Shown: positions 34,112-42,866, counted from the first letter of the stretch. The stretch is 42,866 bases of DNA from Deltaproteobacteria bacterium (GCA_018399745.1 JAGYNZ010000024.1:1-42866), one strand, 5' to 3'. Notes: a model not told the origin generated them from the sequence alone. Program-made: numbers and translations.

Positions 34112-35023
34112 ATGTCGGACATAGCAGCCATTTCATGGGCTGACCTTCTTGATGAATTTATGGCCCGCCTCTCTATAGACTGCGGGGTTTCGCGCAGCAC
34201 CCTTGACGAATACAGCCGTGATCTTTTAAATTTCATTGACTTTGCAGACAGACAAAAACTCGGCAGTCCTGACAATATAGGCTCCAAGGAAATATTGTTC
34301 TGGCTTAAATTATTGAGGGAATCAGGCCTTTCTCCAAGGACCACTGCCAGAAAACTTTCAGCCCTCAGGGGTTTTTTTCGTTTCTTGGTGGAGGAATATG
34401 GTCTGGACTCTACACCTCTTTCCGCTATCAATAATCCACGAATAGGGACTCATTTGCCGGAGGTCTTGTCAATATCCGAAGTCGAGACCCTCATGGAACA
34501 ACCTGAGGTGAATAAGCCTGCTGGCTTGAGGGACAGGGCGCTCCTTGAGCTCACTTATGCCTGCGGTCTCAGGGCCTCCGAAGCCGTGGGGTTGAAATTT
34601 AATCAGATGGACATGAAGGTGGGCTATTTGAGGATATTAGGCAAAGGAAATAAAGAGCGCATAGTGCCGGTAGGGAAGGTGGCTATAGAGTGGTTGAACA
34701 ATTATCTAAAGTCAGGCAGGCCCAAGCTTCTGAGTAAAAGGGCCAGCAGATTTATATTTGTTGGCAGGGCAGGGAGGCCCCTTACAAGACAGAGATTCTG
34801 GCAGTTATTCAGTACCTATTCCATTTCAGCAGGTATTAAGAGCAAAGTCTCTCCTCACGTACTTCGTCATTCCTTTGCAACGCATCTTCTGGAAGGCGGT
34901 GCGGACCTGAGGGCCGTTCAGATGCTCCTGGGACACAGCAATATCAGCACTACCCAGATATACACACATCTTAAACTTCAGCACCTGCGCACTATCCACC
35001 AGAAGTATCACCCCAGGGGGTGA
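34112..35023 (+). CDS. xerD: XerC/XerD-type tyrosine recombinase
   Basis: This 303-residue recombinase has the N-terminal SAM-like domain (~1-95) and a complete catalytic set: R in ACGLRASE, K in GKGNKERIVP, H-x-x-R in HVLRHSFATH, H in LGHSNISTTQ and the tyrosine in QIYTH. It is expected to resolve chromosome dimers at dif. ATG 34112 is chosen; a TTG at 34103 overlapping the upstream stop is possible. Its place among core genes, far from the tRNA junction, argues for the housekeeping enzyme rather than an island integrase. XerC versus XerD is not settled. Confidence 0.88.
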   Translation: MSDIAAISWADLLDEFMARLSIDCGVSRSTLDEYSRDLLNFIDFADRQKLGSPDNIGSKEILFWLKLLRESGLSPRTTARKLSALRGFFRFLVEEYGLDSTPLSAINNPRIGTHLPEVLSISEVETLMEQPEVNKPAGLRDRALLELTYACGLRASEAVGLKFNQMDMKVGYLRILGKGNKERIVPVGKVAIEWLNNYLKSGRPKLLSKRASRFIFVGRAGRPLTRQRFWQLFSTYSISAGIKSKVSPHVLRHSFATHLLEGGADLRAVQMLLGHSNISTTQIYTHLKLQHLRTIHQKYHPRG

Positions 35024-35217
35024 GATAGTATGAAGTATTTTTTGCATTCATTATTTTGTTTTCCCTATCTATGAAAAGCCCGCTCGGGACTTCGAGTCAA
35101 TGCCTTTTTTTGTATAATGAATAAAACCCAATAAATTCCCATGGTCTATGAATCAGCGGTTCCAAAATTTCGGTAAACCCTGAACCTTTAAATCTTGAAC
35201 CAGTCAACGCTTAAGGT

Positions 35218-35613
35218 TCACCAGATAGTTTGTACCTGTGAATAGTTCATTATTTTCTCATCTTTTGTGACTATAGGGGCCCCCAATGAAATTGCAGTAG
35301 CAATTATTATGCGGTCTGCCGGATCGCTGTGAAGAGGTTGAGGCAAGTTCACTGATTTAATTGCAATAGAATTATCAACAGGTATAAATTTGAAAAACGG
35401 CAGCATTTCTGACTTTGCTATCCAATCATTTAATTCCAGCCTAAGTATTAAACGTTTTTTAGCAATCAGAAGAGCAACCTCCAAGACACTGATAGATGAA
35501 ATCATTATAGCCTTCTCTTCCACGGCAGCGTCCACATATCTTTTTGCCCTTTTGGAAAGCAATTCCGGATTACTGATGAACCATACCCAAATGTGAGTAT
35601 CAAGAATAATCAT
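35218..35613 (-). CDS. PIN-domain toxin (VapC-like ribonuclease)
   Basis: This 131-residue PIN protein has DTHIWVWF at the start, E in SVLEVALL, and D in HSDPADRIIIATA plus TKDEKI. The ATG at 35613 overlaps the antitoxin stop in ATGA. It shares the same pattern as the toxin at 15777-16169 but is clearly divergent. An ORF reading 5 codons longer is possible. Confidence 0.9.
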   Translation of the reverse strand: MIILDTHIWVWFISNPELLSKRAKRYVDAAVEEKAIMISSISVLEVALLIAKKRLILRLELNDWIAKSEMLPFFKFIPVDNSIAIKSVNLPQPLHSDPADRIIIATAISLGAPIVTKDEKIMNYSQVQTIW

Positions 35614-35843
35614 TTTAAAGACTCCCAATCATCTAACCCTACAGGAGAAGTTGGATCTTCGTACTTGATCACAGAGTTGCGAAGTGCCTTTAGGCTCTCG
35701 GAAGGATCTGCCGCAAATGGCACGATCCTTAATACCGGTTTGCCCCGATCACTAATGATTAATGCCCTTCCTGTTTGTTCCACTTCGCGAAAATAGTGCA
35801 AGGCACGCGGTTTGAATTTTGATTTAGAGATTACTTTTTCCAT
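35610..35843 (-). CDS. Phd/YefM-type antitoxin
   Basis: This 77-residue protein has ALIISDRGKPVLRIVPF, typical of Phd/YefM antitoxins, and an acidic C-terminal tail (EDPTSPVGLDDWESL) for toxin binding. It is first in the pair, with an operator-like repeat at 35884-35905 upstream. Confidence 0.88.
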   Translation of the reverse strand: MEKVISKSKFKPRALHYFREVEQTGRALIISDRGKPVLRIVPFAADPSESLKALRNSVIKYEDPTSPVGLDDWESLK

Positions 35844-36081
35844 ATCAAAAGTTCCTTTTTTGAATTTGCAAAAACCGAAATGACATGGTCATAATACCAT
35901 GGTCACTTTAAAAATTCAAGCTGAAATATTATCGAGGCTTCGCCTCACCCCATGATATTGACCGTCTTTAACAGCCAACTCCCCGAAAGTTATCATCTCG
36001 AAAAATAGGGCAAGGTGGAAAGAGGATTTAACTGCTTCATTCACAAAAACAGTGTATAATACGAGTTCGCTTTTACCTAAG
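35844..36081. other. Upstream region of the PIN pair
   Basis: Apart from the repeated CATGGTCA motif listed separately, I see no gene in the gap 35844-36469. Its right part is occupied by the inverted repeat element 36082-36254 and the palindromic unit 36342-36417. Confidence 0.5.
35884..35905 (-). promoter_or_regulatory. Operator-like repeat of the PIN toxin-antitoxin pair
   Basis: CATGGTCA occurs at 35884-35891 and 35898-35905 (14 nt period). The minus-strand TATTAT (35898-35893) between them could be the -10 box. It lies ~40 nt upstream of the antitoxin start. Confidence 0.5.
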
Positions 36082-36254
36082 TTGAGCGATTAGCTGTTAG
36101 CCATTAGCGTTTAGCTTTGAAAAATCAAGGCATTACGTTAATTAAAAATAACACCCGTCGGTCTGCTGCCCTGACAAGACAGGTGAAAGTTTGTAATAGC
36201 AAAAATCCTGTAATCATTAAACTAATAGCTAACCGCTAAAGGCTAATCGCTTAA
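36082..36254. repeat. Inverted-repeat element, TTAGC-rich family
   Basis: The left arm (36082-36118, TTGAGCGATTAGCTGTTAGC and on) and the reverse complement of the right arm (36212-36254) are similar over ~40 nt and enclose ~93 nt. The right arm is nearly identical to 24570-24612 in inverted orientation. It may be a MITE or REP-like unit; no ORF is inside. Confidence 0.65.
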
Positions 36255-36341
36255 TTTAAGTTTTAACCGAAATTCATCAAACTAATATTTTGATTACACT
36301 GCAAAAACCCTGAAACATGATTGCGCTTAAAAAGCCGGGAT

Positions 36342-36417
36342 GCAAGGCGCAAAATTTTCCGGGAATGAGCCGTACTTCTCTTACGTCTCAGTGATTGGAA
36401 AATTGAAGCAATGCCGC
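36342..36417. repeat. Imperfect palindromic intergenic unit
   Basis: GCAAGGCGCAAAATTTTCC (36342-36360) pairs with GGAAAATTGAAGCAATGCCGC (36397-36417), with an inner CGTA/TACG. It lies upstream of the SNF2 gene and looks like a REP/BIME-type unit. Confidence 0.5.
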
Positions 36418-36469
36418 AGATTGGGTTTTTTCACCGGAATCATATTGTCACAGAAACTACAACGCAGGT

Positions 36470-39400
36470 ATGGATCGCAAGTCTTTTATTAACGAAAACA
36501 GCAAAGATAAACCAGTTTCTTGGAGATATCGGTTAAAATGCTCATTTCGGCCGGTTATACGCCAACGCGGCGAGTATTACGCCAAACAGAGAAGGGTAAT
36601 ACTGAAAGAGGTCTCGTATGTTAAAATCATAGGTACCGTGAAGGGTTCGTGTCTCTATACAGTATCATTGGATGATATGAATTCCAGAGACGGTGAAATT
36701 CTCATGTTCTGCACGTGTCCCTTTTTTAAACAGGGCTTTCTGTGCAAGCACTTGTGGGCAGCTATTGTTGAAGCAGACAAGATCTTGTCTGCAGAAGGAC
36801 TGCCGGCGGTTTCCTGTGACAGCAAATACAAAAAGGATCGGCCTAAGAAAAAGACCAATTGGCAGTCACTATTTGTAGATGCCCTATGGCAAGGTAAACA
36901 GCCTGATCCTCCTTGGCTGGATGGTTCTAGTAAATTTGTTCTGTGTTACGAGCTGAACGTCACTTCTATTGCAGTTGAGATATCCGCCGTTGAAAGATAT
37001 CTTAGAAAAGACAGTACTCTGGGTAGAGAACGGAAACTTCAGGCAGCTACTATAGAGCACAGGGGTCTACCCAGAGTTGATCGTGCCATAATTGCGATAC
37101 TGGATAATGTGTCAGAGAGAGTTCTGAAAAATGACTTTTTTCGATATTACCAAAGGATCCAGAAAAATTTTATCGACCTGGCCGTAGAACCCAGAGACCT
37201 TGAACTTCTCCTGCCTCTTTTGGCCGAGACAAAGCGTTGCAGAGTGTTTAACTCGGGGGAAAAACAACTGGCAGACCCCCTCTATAAGGCAGCTCCAATT
37301 ACTACATCGCTGGAAATGAAGGCTGAACCGAAGACCCAAAAAGGGGAAAAGGGGTTTAAGCTCGTGCCGTCAGTAAGGCTGAAAAAAAACGACAGAGTCG
37401 TGCTGCTTTTCAATATCCCCGTTTTTTTTCATACTTCACCCGTGCTATTCATATATGACGGGTATCTTTTCGAGTTGCCGGGTCCCAGCCTTTCGTGGAT
37501 AAACGCTGCTTTGAAATCAGGGGAGATAGAAATTTCCCATAAAGACATTCGGGATCTTGTAATCCAGACAGAATTCCTTTCAGACGGACCTAAATTTCTC
37601 TTACCGGAGGGAATAGAACCAAAAACCGTACAGGATTTATTACCAGAACCTTTATTGATAGTGGAACTTGAAAAAGGATTTTTGAAAGCCGAGGTCTTTA
37701 TGAAATATGAAGACCTGAAAATAGACTGGTGTGATCCAAGTCTCTCTGTACTGGATACTGAAAGATGGCAACGGTTAAAAAGAGATAAAGATCGTGAGTC
37801 TGAAATCCTGATGGAATTATGTGACAAGGGATTTCAAGAAAATGACGGACTATTTCAAAGAGATATTAAGGGTGCGGCCGAAGCACTATCAGAATTGGCA
37901 GAACAGGGTTGGAGGATTCAGGGCCAAAATAGACGGCCTTTCAGAGGAGGCCGTATAACTGAACTAAACATCTCATCCGGCATAGACTGGTTTGATTTGG
38001 AAGGTGGAATATCCTTTGGAGAACATTTAGTTCCATTGCCAACCGCCATCAGGGCATTTTTAAGGGGAGAACAGACGGTTAAACTCGGTGATGGAAGCAC
38101 AGGGCTTCTTCCTGAAAAGTGGCTTTCCCGCAACCTGCCCATGCTTGAATTGGGTACTGCGTCGGCACATAAAAATCGTAGTAAAACTCTCAGATTTTCA
38201 TCGACCCATGCCTTGATTCTGGATGCTTTACTGGAAGAGAATGAGGTCGAACCTGTTGATCGGCGTTTTATTGAAATAAGAAATGCCATGAAGGACTTTT
38301 CGGGGATTGAGAGTTTCCCTGTACCTGCTTGTTTTAAAGGAGTCCTTCGGCCTTACCAGAAGGATACTCTGGGCTGGTTCGCCTTTTTAAAAAAGTTAGG
38401 CTTTGGAGGCATACTTGCCGATGATATGGGGCTTGGAAAGACAGTACAGGTCCTTGCATGGTTAGCAGGCGAGGAAAATAGAAAAGAGGGGCCGTCTCTA
38501 ATAGTGAGTCCAACTTCTGTACTGTTCAACTGGCAGTCTGAAGCAAAACATTTTGTCCCTGATTTAAAAATACTGGCCTATTCAGGGAATAATCGTTTTG
38601 ACCTGGTTAAAGAATTGGATCGAGTTGATCTTATCATTACTACATATGGATTGGTGAGGCTCGATATAGATACACTCAGAAATTTAAGTTTTAATTATAT
38701 CATTCTGGATGAAAGCCAGGCGATCAAAAATTCCAACTCTCAGATTGCCAAAGCAGTGAGGCTTCTCAAGGCCAGGAACAGGTTATGTCTCACGGGTACA
38801 CCGCTTGAGAATAACGTGAGAGAACTCTGGTCCCAGATGGAGTTTTTAAATCCCAAATTCCTGGGTTCAATGGCGGTCTTTAATAGAAGGTTTGCAAAAC
38901 CGATAGCTCAGGGAGACAAGGCAGCCCTGAGTCTCCTTCAGAAAACGGTAAAGGTCTTTCTCCTCAGGCGCAATAAAGAGACCGTTGCCAAAGAAATTAT
39001 GGGAAAAATGGAGCACGTGATACTCTGCCCCATGACAGATAGGCAGGCCAGGATTTATTCCCGGGTGCTGGACCATTACCGCACCTCGATATTGACAGCC
39101 ATAGAACGGCGAGGTCTCAACAGGAGCCGTATAAAGATACTTGAGGGCCTTCTCAGACTTCGTCAAGCGGCCAACCACCCTGCCATTATCGGTGAGGATG
39201 GCGCTGGATCGGGCAAGCTGGACAAACTTATGAAATTGATAGAAGAGACCGTCTCTTGTGGACACAAGGCCTTAGTCTTTTCTCAATTTACCAAGATGCT
39301 GGGTCTAATTCGTTGTTCTCTGGATAGTGCCGGAATAATTTATGAGTACCTGGACGGCAGGACACCTCAGGCAAGACGCAAAGACAGGGTACGTCGTTTT

Positions 39401-39721
39401 CAAAATATTGAAGACATAAAACTTTTCCTTATCAGCCTTAAGGCCGGAGGTCTGGGGCTTAATCTTACGGCAGCGGATTATGTATTCATTGTAGATCCTT
39501 GGTGGAACCCGGCAGTGGAGCTTCAGGCAGTCGATCGAACCCACCGTATCGGTCAGGATAAAAAAGTGTTTACCTATCGCCTTATTACAGCCGAAACAGT
39601 AGAAGAGAAGGTTCTTGCTTTGCAGGAGAAAAAGCGTGAACTGGTCAGCGCTATCCTTAATAGTGGCCAGGATATGCTGCGGCAGCTGTCTAGGGAGGAT
39701 CTGGATCTCCTGTTTTCATAA
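36470..39721 (+). CDS. SWIM zinc-finger SNF2/RapA-type helicase
   Basis: This 1083-residue protein has a SWIM zinc finger at ~80-95 (CTCPFFKQGFLCKHLW), a long middle region (~120-610) and a SNF2 helicase core. The core has Walker A ADDMGLGKTVQ (~645), DESQ box (ILDESQAIKN), TGTPLENN, and the second lobe with AGGLGLNL and the terminal QAVDRTHRIGQ. SNF2 proteins translocate on double-stranded DNA to move bound proteins. Bacterial SWIM-SNF2 proteins are broadly conserved but little studied. The gene's palindromic upstream unit and lack of a strong ribosome site are noted. Confidence 0.95.
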   Translation: MDRKSFINENSKDKPVSWRYRLKCSFRPVIRQRGEYYAKQRRVILKEVSYVKIIGTVKGSCLYTVSLDDMNSRDGEILMFCTCPFFKQGFLCKHLWAAIVEADKILSAEGLPAVSCDSKYKKDRPKKKTNWQSLFVDALWQGKQPDPPWLDGSSKFVLCYELNVTSIAVEISAVERYLRKDSTLGRERKLQAATIEHRGLPRVDRAIIAILDNVSERVLKNDFFRYYQRIQKNFIDLAVEPRDLELLLPLLAETKRCRVFNSGEKQLADPLYKAAPITTSLEMKAEPKTQKGEKGFKLVPSVRLKKNDRVVLLFNIPVFFHTSPVLFIYDGYLFELPGPSLSWINAALKSGEIEISHKDIRDLVIQTEFLSDGPKFLLPEGIEPKTVQDLLPEPLLIVELEKGFLKAEVFMKYEDLKIDWCDPSLSVLDTERWQRLKRDKDRESEILMELCDKGFQENDGLFQRDIKGAAEALSELAEQGWRIQGQNRRPFRGGRITELNISSGIDWFDLEGGISFGEHLVPLPTAIRAFLRGEQTVKLGDGSTGLLPEKWLSRNLPMLELGTASAHKNRSKTLRFSSTHALILDALLEENEVEPVDRRFIEIRNAMKDFSGIESFPVPACFKGVLRPYQKDTLGWFAFLKKLGFGGILADDMGLGKTVQVLAWLAGEENRKEGPSLIVSPTSVLFNWQSEAKHFVPDLKILAYSGNNRFDLVKELDRVDLIITTYGLVRLDIDTLRNLSFNYIILDESQAIKNSNSQIAKAVRLLKARNRLCLTGTPLENNVRELWSQMEFLNPKFLGSMAVFNRRFAKPIAQGDKAALSLLQKTVKVFLLRRNKETVAKEIMGKMEHVILCPMTDRQARIYSRVLDHYRTSILTAIERRGLNRSRIKILEGLLRLRQAANHPAIIGEDGAGSGKLDKLMKLIEETVSCGHKALVFSQFTKMLGLIRCSLDSAGIIYEYLDGRTPQARRKDRVRRFQNIEDIKLFLISLKAGGLGLNLTAADYVFIVDPWWNPAVELQAVDRTHRIGQDKKVFTYRLITAETVEEKVLALQEKKRELVSAILNSGQDMLRQLSREDLDLLFS

Positions 39722-39740
39722 TTAAGAATTGAAAAAGGAG

Positions 39741-40850
39741 ATGCCTGCCGACTCAGGCCCAATAAACATAAATATGTCTCTGAATAATAGCGATGGATAT
39801 TGTCCTTTCAGTAGAGAAATGTGTCCTGGGATCTGTATTTATGCCAATATTCTGGAAAATATCAGTCTAGGCCTGATTGCATTTGACACCAAAGAAAAGA
39901 CCGTTGTTTTTCAGAATAAAACTGCAATTAATCTGTTTAAAACAATTACTCCCAAAGATTACAAAGCACTCAGTGCCATCCTTTTTCCTGAAAAGATAGA
40001 AAATATTCAATTAGAGGATATCCCATCTCCAAAGACATTGAAATATGATGGCAGGCTCTTAGGTTATTCAATTTATAGTGTGTCCAATGGATATCTTTGG
40101 TTATTGATAAGTGATATTACCGATAAAGCAAGGCTTGAATCAATTGCTGAGGCTTCAAATATGATGAATAATGCAGGATATATCTTTTTAGGGATAAGAC
40201 ACGAAATCGGTAATCCTCTTAATTCCCTGAAAATGGCCTTGAGTGTCCTGCAAAAAAATATTAACCGGTATTCTTCAAAAGATATATTGAAATTTCTGGA
40301 CCGTGCTATGTGTGAGATATCCCGAATGGAGTATCTTCTTAAATCTTTAAAAAATTTTAATATGTTTGAAAAATTGCATATTCGTAATGTAGACCTGCCA
40401 TCATTCATGGGGAATTTTTTTCCTTTAGTTAAAAACGACTTTGAGAAAAGGAATATCAAGATCAAAACTATATTCTCCCCGAATGCTAAATGCGCTCGTA
40501 TCGATCCCAGGACACTTCAGCAGGTAATGCTGAACATAATGATTAATGCCTGTGATGCCCTAAACGATTCTGAAAGACCGGAAATTGTTGTAACGATAAA
40601 TAAAAAGGAATCGCTTATATGGATTAACATTACGGATAACGGATGTGGTATGACCTCGGAACAACAAAAAAATCTTTTTAGACCTTTTTATACTTCCAAG
40701 CCGCAAGGCACAGGCCTCGGCTTATCACTTACGAAAAAAAAATTGGCTCAAATGAACGGGAATATATCGATCAGCAGCGTAAAAAACAAAGGTACCACAG
40801 TAACGATATCCGTGCCGGAAGGTCAGAATAATAATATCGTAACCGCCTGA
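39741..40850 (+). CDS. Soluble sensor histidine kinase with Cys-rich N-terminus
   Basis: This ~369-residue kinase has no membrane segment. A short N-terminal Cys cluster (CPFSREMCPGIC, ~21-32) precedes a PAS-like domain (~40-130), then a HisKA-type H box (GIRHEIGNPLNSL) and an ATPase domain with N box (NIMINACDAL), G1 (DNGCGMT) and GTGLGLSL. It should autophosphorylate the histidine and pass phosphate to the response regulator 175 nt downstream. The start is uncertain: TTG 39729, ATG 39741 and ATG 39774 are possible, because GGAG directly abuts 39741. The cysteines may bind a cluster or sense redox state. Confidence 0.88.
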   Translation: MPADSGPININMSLNNSDGYCPFSREMCPGICIYANILENISLGLIAFDTKEKTVVFQNKTAINLFKTITPKDYKALSAILFPEKIENIQLEDIPSPKTLKYDGRLLGYSIYSVSNGYLWLLISDITDKARLESIAEASNMMNNAGYIFLGIRHEIGNPLNSLKMALSVLQKNINRYSSKDILKFLDRAMCEISRMEYLLKSLKNFNMFEKLHIRNVDLPSFMGNFFPLVKNDFEKRNIKIKTIFSPNAKCARIDPRTLQQVMLNIMINACDALNDSERPEIVVTINKKESLIWINITDNGCGMTSEQQKNLFRPFYTSKPQGTGLGLSLTKKKLAQMNGNISISSVKNKGTTVTISVPEGQNNNIVTA

Positions 40851-40876
40851 TTATTTAAAATTAGCAGCATCAGGGC

Positions 40877-41008
40877 GCCTTTTGTAAAACTTATGGATTT
40901 TTGTTCGCAGGGCGTAAAGGATAAGGACTCTTAGCTTGCTTGAGTAGCAGGCATTTTTGACGACGATCAAAATAGTAATCAGACAAAAGACTGGATTTTG
41001 CAAAAGGC
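40877..41008. repeat. Inverted repeat in the kinase-regulator gap
   Basis: GCCTTTTGTAAAACT (40877-40891) and the reverse complement of GATTTTGCAAAAGGC (40994-41008) agree at 13 of 15 positions. They enclose ~100 nt in the gap between kinase and regulator. Its role is unclear; an attenuator or repeat unit is possible. Confidence 0.45.
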
Positions 41009-41024
41009 TTAAGGAAAACTAAGC

Positions 41025-42272
41025 ATGAAAAATATCCTGATAGTAGACGATGAAAAAGGTCTCTTGCTCAGTCTTTCAGATGGTCTTAAGTCATATTCTG
41101 ATATATTTAACGTATTGATAGCTTTCAATGGAAAGGAAGCTGTCACAATCTTGAATTCCACCAAAATTGACCTGGTTGTTACAGATCTGAAGATGCCTGA
41201 AATGGACGGATTTCAGCTACTAGCATATTTGACCAGACATTTTCCTGATATACCGACGATCGTGATTACGGCATTCGGCACACCGGATATGGAAACAAAA
41301 CTACTTACTATGGGTGCTACTCAATATCTGGAAAAACCACTTGACTTTGATGTTTTGGCAGACAACATCCTTCGACACATAGACAGGGGAGATTCTCAGG
41401 GGCATATAGAAGGTATTACGCTGGGCATGTTTCTGCAATTTCTGGAACTGGAAGGGAAAACCTGCACTCTTACGGTAACGTCAGGGGAAAATGTCGGGAA
41501 ATTGTATTTCCTGGAAGGGGATCTGATTAATGCCAAAACCGAGACATTGGAAGGTGAAGAGGCGGCCTATGAAATTATCGGATGGAATGAAACGGAGATA
41601 GAAATTAATTACTCATGTGCAAATAAAACGAAAGCCATCACTTCCCCGCTTTCCTTTATCCTGATGGAGTCTTGCAAAATTAAAGATGAAGTCTTGGAGC
41701 AATTTGAGGAACAAGAGACAGAAGATATTGCAGAAAAGGATATTGATAATATTCAAGAGATCGATTTTCTGATAGAAAAAAAGGAGGATGAAACAAAACA
41801 GAATTATATAGAAGAAGGATACGAAGAACAATTGGTATCTCAATTTAAAGGTGATTATGAATCAAATGCTATAGGCATTGTTACCGCACAAGAAAAGTTA
41901 GAGTCGTTTAAATCAATTATAGGTTTTGCAGGTGTGGGTATTCTAACACCAACCGGTGAACCAATTATGATGTTGCCCGCCGGAGAGTCGAATTTAATGG
42001 AAATCGCTATATTGGCAAACAATGTACTGGTTAATGCCCAGAAGGCATCTAAGGAGATGGATATTGGTAGCTGTAAAATGATTCATATAGAGACGGATCG
42101 TGTTCATTTATTAGCTCGATGCTTAAATGAAGGCGAGGATTCATTCAGGGCCTGTTCAGGCAAAGTCCACATACACATGATGCTGATGCTGTCTTGTGAG
42201 GCGGGTATTGGATTAGCCAAGCTTAAAATGGCGTCTGTAATCAAATTATTGGCAGATGATTTTAGAGTTTAG
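41025..42272 (+). CDS. Response regulator: receiver, DUF4388 and roadblock-like domains
   Basis: This 415-residue protein has an intact receiver (phospho-acceptor D54 in VVTDLKMP, acidic pair DD8-9, K near 105 in EKPLD). A DUF4388 domain follows (~130-215, GMFLQFLELEGKTCTLTV and LYFLEGDLINAKTE). An acidic spacer (~230-285) leads to a C-terminal roadblock/LC7-like domain (~290-395, GVGILTPTGEPIM). There is no DNA-binding domain, so output is probably protein-protein, for example with small GTPases of the MglA type. It follows the soluble kinase on the same strand, likely its partner. Confidence 0.9.
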   Translation: MKNILIVDDEKGLLLSLSDGLKSYSDIFNVLIAFNGKEAVTILNSTKIDLVVTDLKMPEMDGFQLLAYLTRHFPDIPTIVITAFGTPDMETKLLTMGATQYLEKPLDFDVLADNILRHIDRGDSQGHIEGITLGMFLQFLELEGKTCTLTVTSGENVGKLYFLEGDLINAKTETLEGEEAAYEIIGWNETEIEINYSCANKTKAITSPLSFILMESCKIKDEVLEQFEEQETEDIAEKDIDNIQEIDFLIEKKEDETKQNYIEEGYEEQLVSQFKGDYESNAIGIVTAQEKLESFKSIIGFAGVGILTPTGEPIMMLPAGESNLMEIAILANNVLVNAQKASKEMDIGSCKMIHIETDRVHLLARCLNEGEDSFRACSGKVHIHMMLMLSCEAGIGLAKLKMASVIKLLADDFRV

Positions 42273-42287
42273 AATATTTTTTTTGGA

Positions 42288-42866
42288 CTATGGCCGAACA
42301 GCGTGCACCCCTCTCTCATAGGAAAATTTCTTGTCATTTTTAATTATGCTGCCGTCGATAAAGAGAAATACTTTTGCCCGGCTTTGATCTTGCTCCTCTG
42401 ACGACCAGTTCCAGAATGTCCCGCCACTGGAGAAAATTGGATCAATATGTATGATGTCGCCATCTTTGTCTGTATTCGATTTTTTGATTTCATATATTTC
42501 ATTTAGCTCTTTTGTCCCGGGAAGTCTCCAGTCACTATATCCGCCCGTGGTTAGATTATTAACATATGATCTTGACTGTTCCCAATTCAAATATCTGTTA
42601 AGATGAATATAACTATCCTCTCTGGTCCACATGAGACCGGTCTTTGTGTCTGAAATCGTGCCGTTTCTATGATCTATAAATCTGCCATCAGAAGAGACTA
42701 TTGGTTGTCTGAGTTCCACAGAGAATTCGAATTTCTTTGATGGTTCAATTGTAATTATTTTGCTTTCTGTCTCAAATCCTTTTTTAATTAATTTAATAAC
42801 TCGATTACCCTCTTTTATATTATCAATATATAAGGGAGTGACACCTTTTTCTTTTTCGTCAAGAAA
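42288..42866 (-). CDS. PEGA plus DUF1566 (Lcl-like) domain protein, N-terminus cut by window edge
   Basis: The minus-strand frame is open from 42866 to a stop at 42288, so the gene continues beyond the window. At the right edge it reads GVTPLYIDNIKEGNRVIKLI, a PEGA domain, then ends that domain at FEFSVEL. The remaining ~140 residues are DUF1566: TGLMWTRED, GGYSDWRLPGTKELNEI, FWNWSSEE and the final RGVHAVRP. DUF1566 is common in surface and envelope proteins. It converges on the response regulator gene with 15 nt between stops. Confidence 0.85.
   Translation of the reverse strand, partial: FLDEKEKGVTPLYIDNIKEGNRVIKLIKKGFETESKIITIEPSKKFEFSVELRQPIVSSDGRFIDHRNGTISDTKTGLMWTREDSYIHLNRYLNWEQSRSYVNNLTTGGYSDWRLPGTKELNEIYEIKKSNTDKDGDIIHIDPIFSSGGTFWNWSSEEQDQSRAKVFLFIDGSIIKNDKKFSYERGVHAVRP

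Noticed and set aside
34112-35023. Tyrosine recombinase as the integrase of the tRNA-Arg island
   Set aside because: It has Xer proportions, is coupled to a core-style gene and lies 10 kb into the core side of the tRNA.

Overview
The window looks like a chromosome segment of a deltaproteobacterium (Desulfobacterota, perhaps near Syntrophobacterales or Desulfobacterales). This rests on the core-gene set in the right half: a PurS-PurL fusion, a PflX-type radical SAM protein, LptF/LptG, a SWIM-SNF2 helicase, and a response regulator with DUF4388 and roadblock-like domains. The assignment is inference, because no rRNA or marker tree is available.

A tRNA-Arg (ACG) at 23765-23841 divides two different regions. 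To its left (1-23.7 kb) everything is accessory. 1-8.4 kb is a defence block: a complete type I restriction-modification operon (hsdM-hsdS-hsdR), then a pentapeptide-repeat/TIR protein and a secreted Sel1-repeat protein. 8.8-11.5 kb holds three genes of a different style for nucleic-acid enzymes (PLD-type nuclease, GIY-YIG-like protein, frameshifted uracil-DNA-glycosylase-like protein), with integron attC-like sequence between them. 11.5-17.1 kb is a graveyard: an internally deleted IS256-type element, a TetR stump, a frameshifted sigma-54 activator, transposase scraps and two toxin-antitoxin pairs. 17.2-23.6 kb is a one-direction mobile-element housekeeping module: an unknown gene, SSB, RadC-like protein, ArdC-like antirestriction protein, two more unknown genes and a sliding-clamp (DnaN)-like protein with a coiled-coil tail.

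The most striking observation is in that last module. Each of its seven genes is preceded by its own copy of one structured element: a CCC/GGG hairpin whose 3' arm is reused in a longer outer stem enclosing a small CCC/GGG hairpin. The outer stems have different sequences but stay paired, so pairing rather than sequence is conserved. I do not recognise this as a known RNA or DNA family. It could be a repeated translation or processing leader, or a single-stranded-DNA promoter used during conjugative entry.

To the right (23.9-42.9 kb) the genes are ordinary chromosomal ones: nth and lptF-lptG on the minus strand, then purSL, a small unknown gene, an AI-2E-family membrane protein, pflX overlapping a metallophosphatase, a small gene coupled to xerD, a PIN toxin-antitoxin pair, a SWIM-SNF2 helicase, a soluble histidine kinase followed by its likely response regulator, and a partial PEGA/DUF1566 gene. 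Non-coding repeats (an inverted-repeat family near 24.6 and 36.1-36.3 kb, and palindromic units at 36.3 and 40.9 kb) occupy the intergenic gaps.
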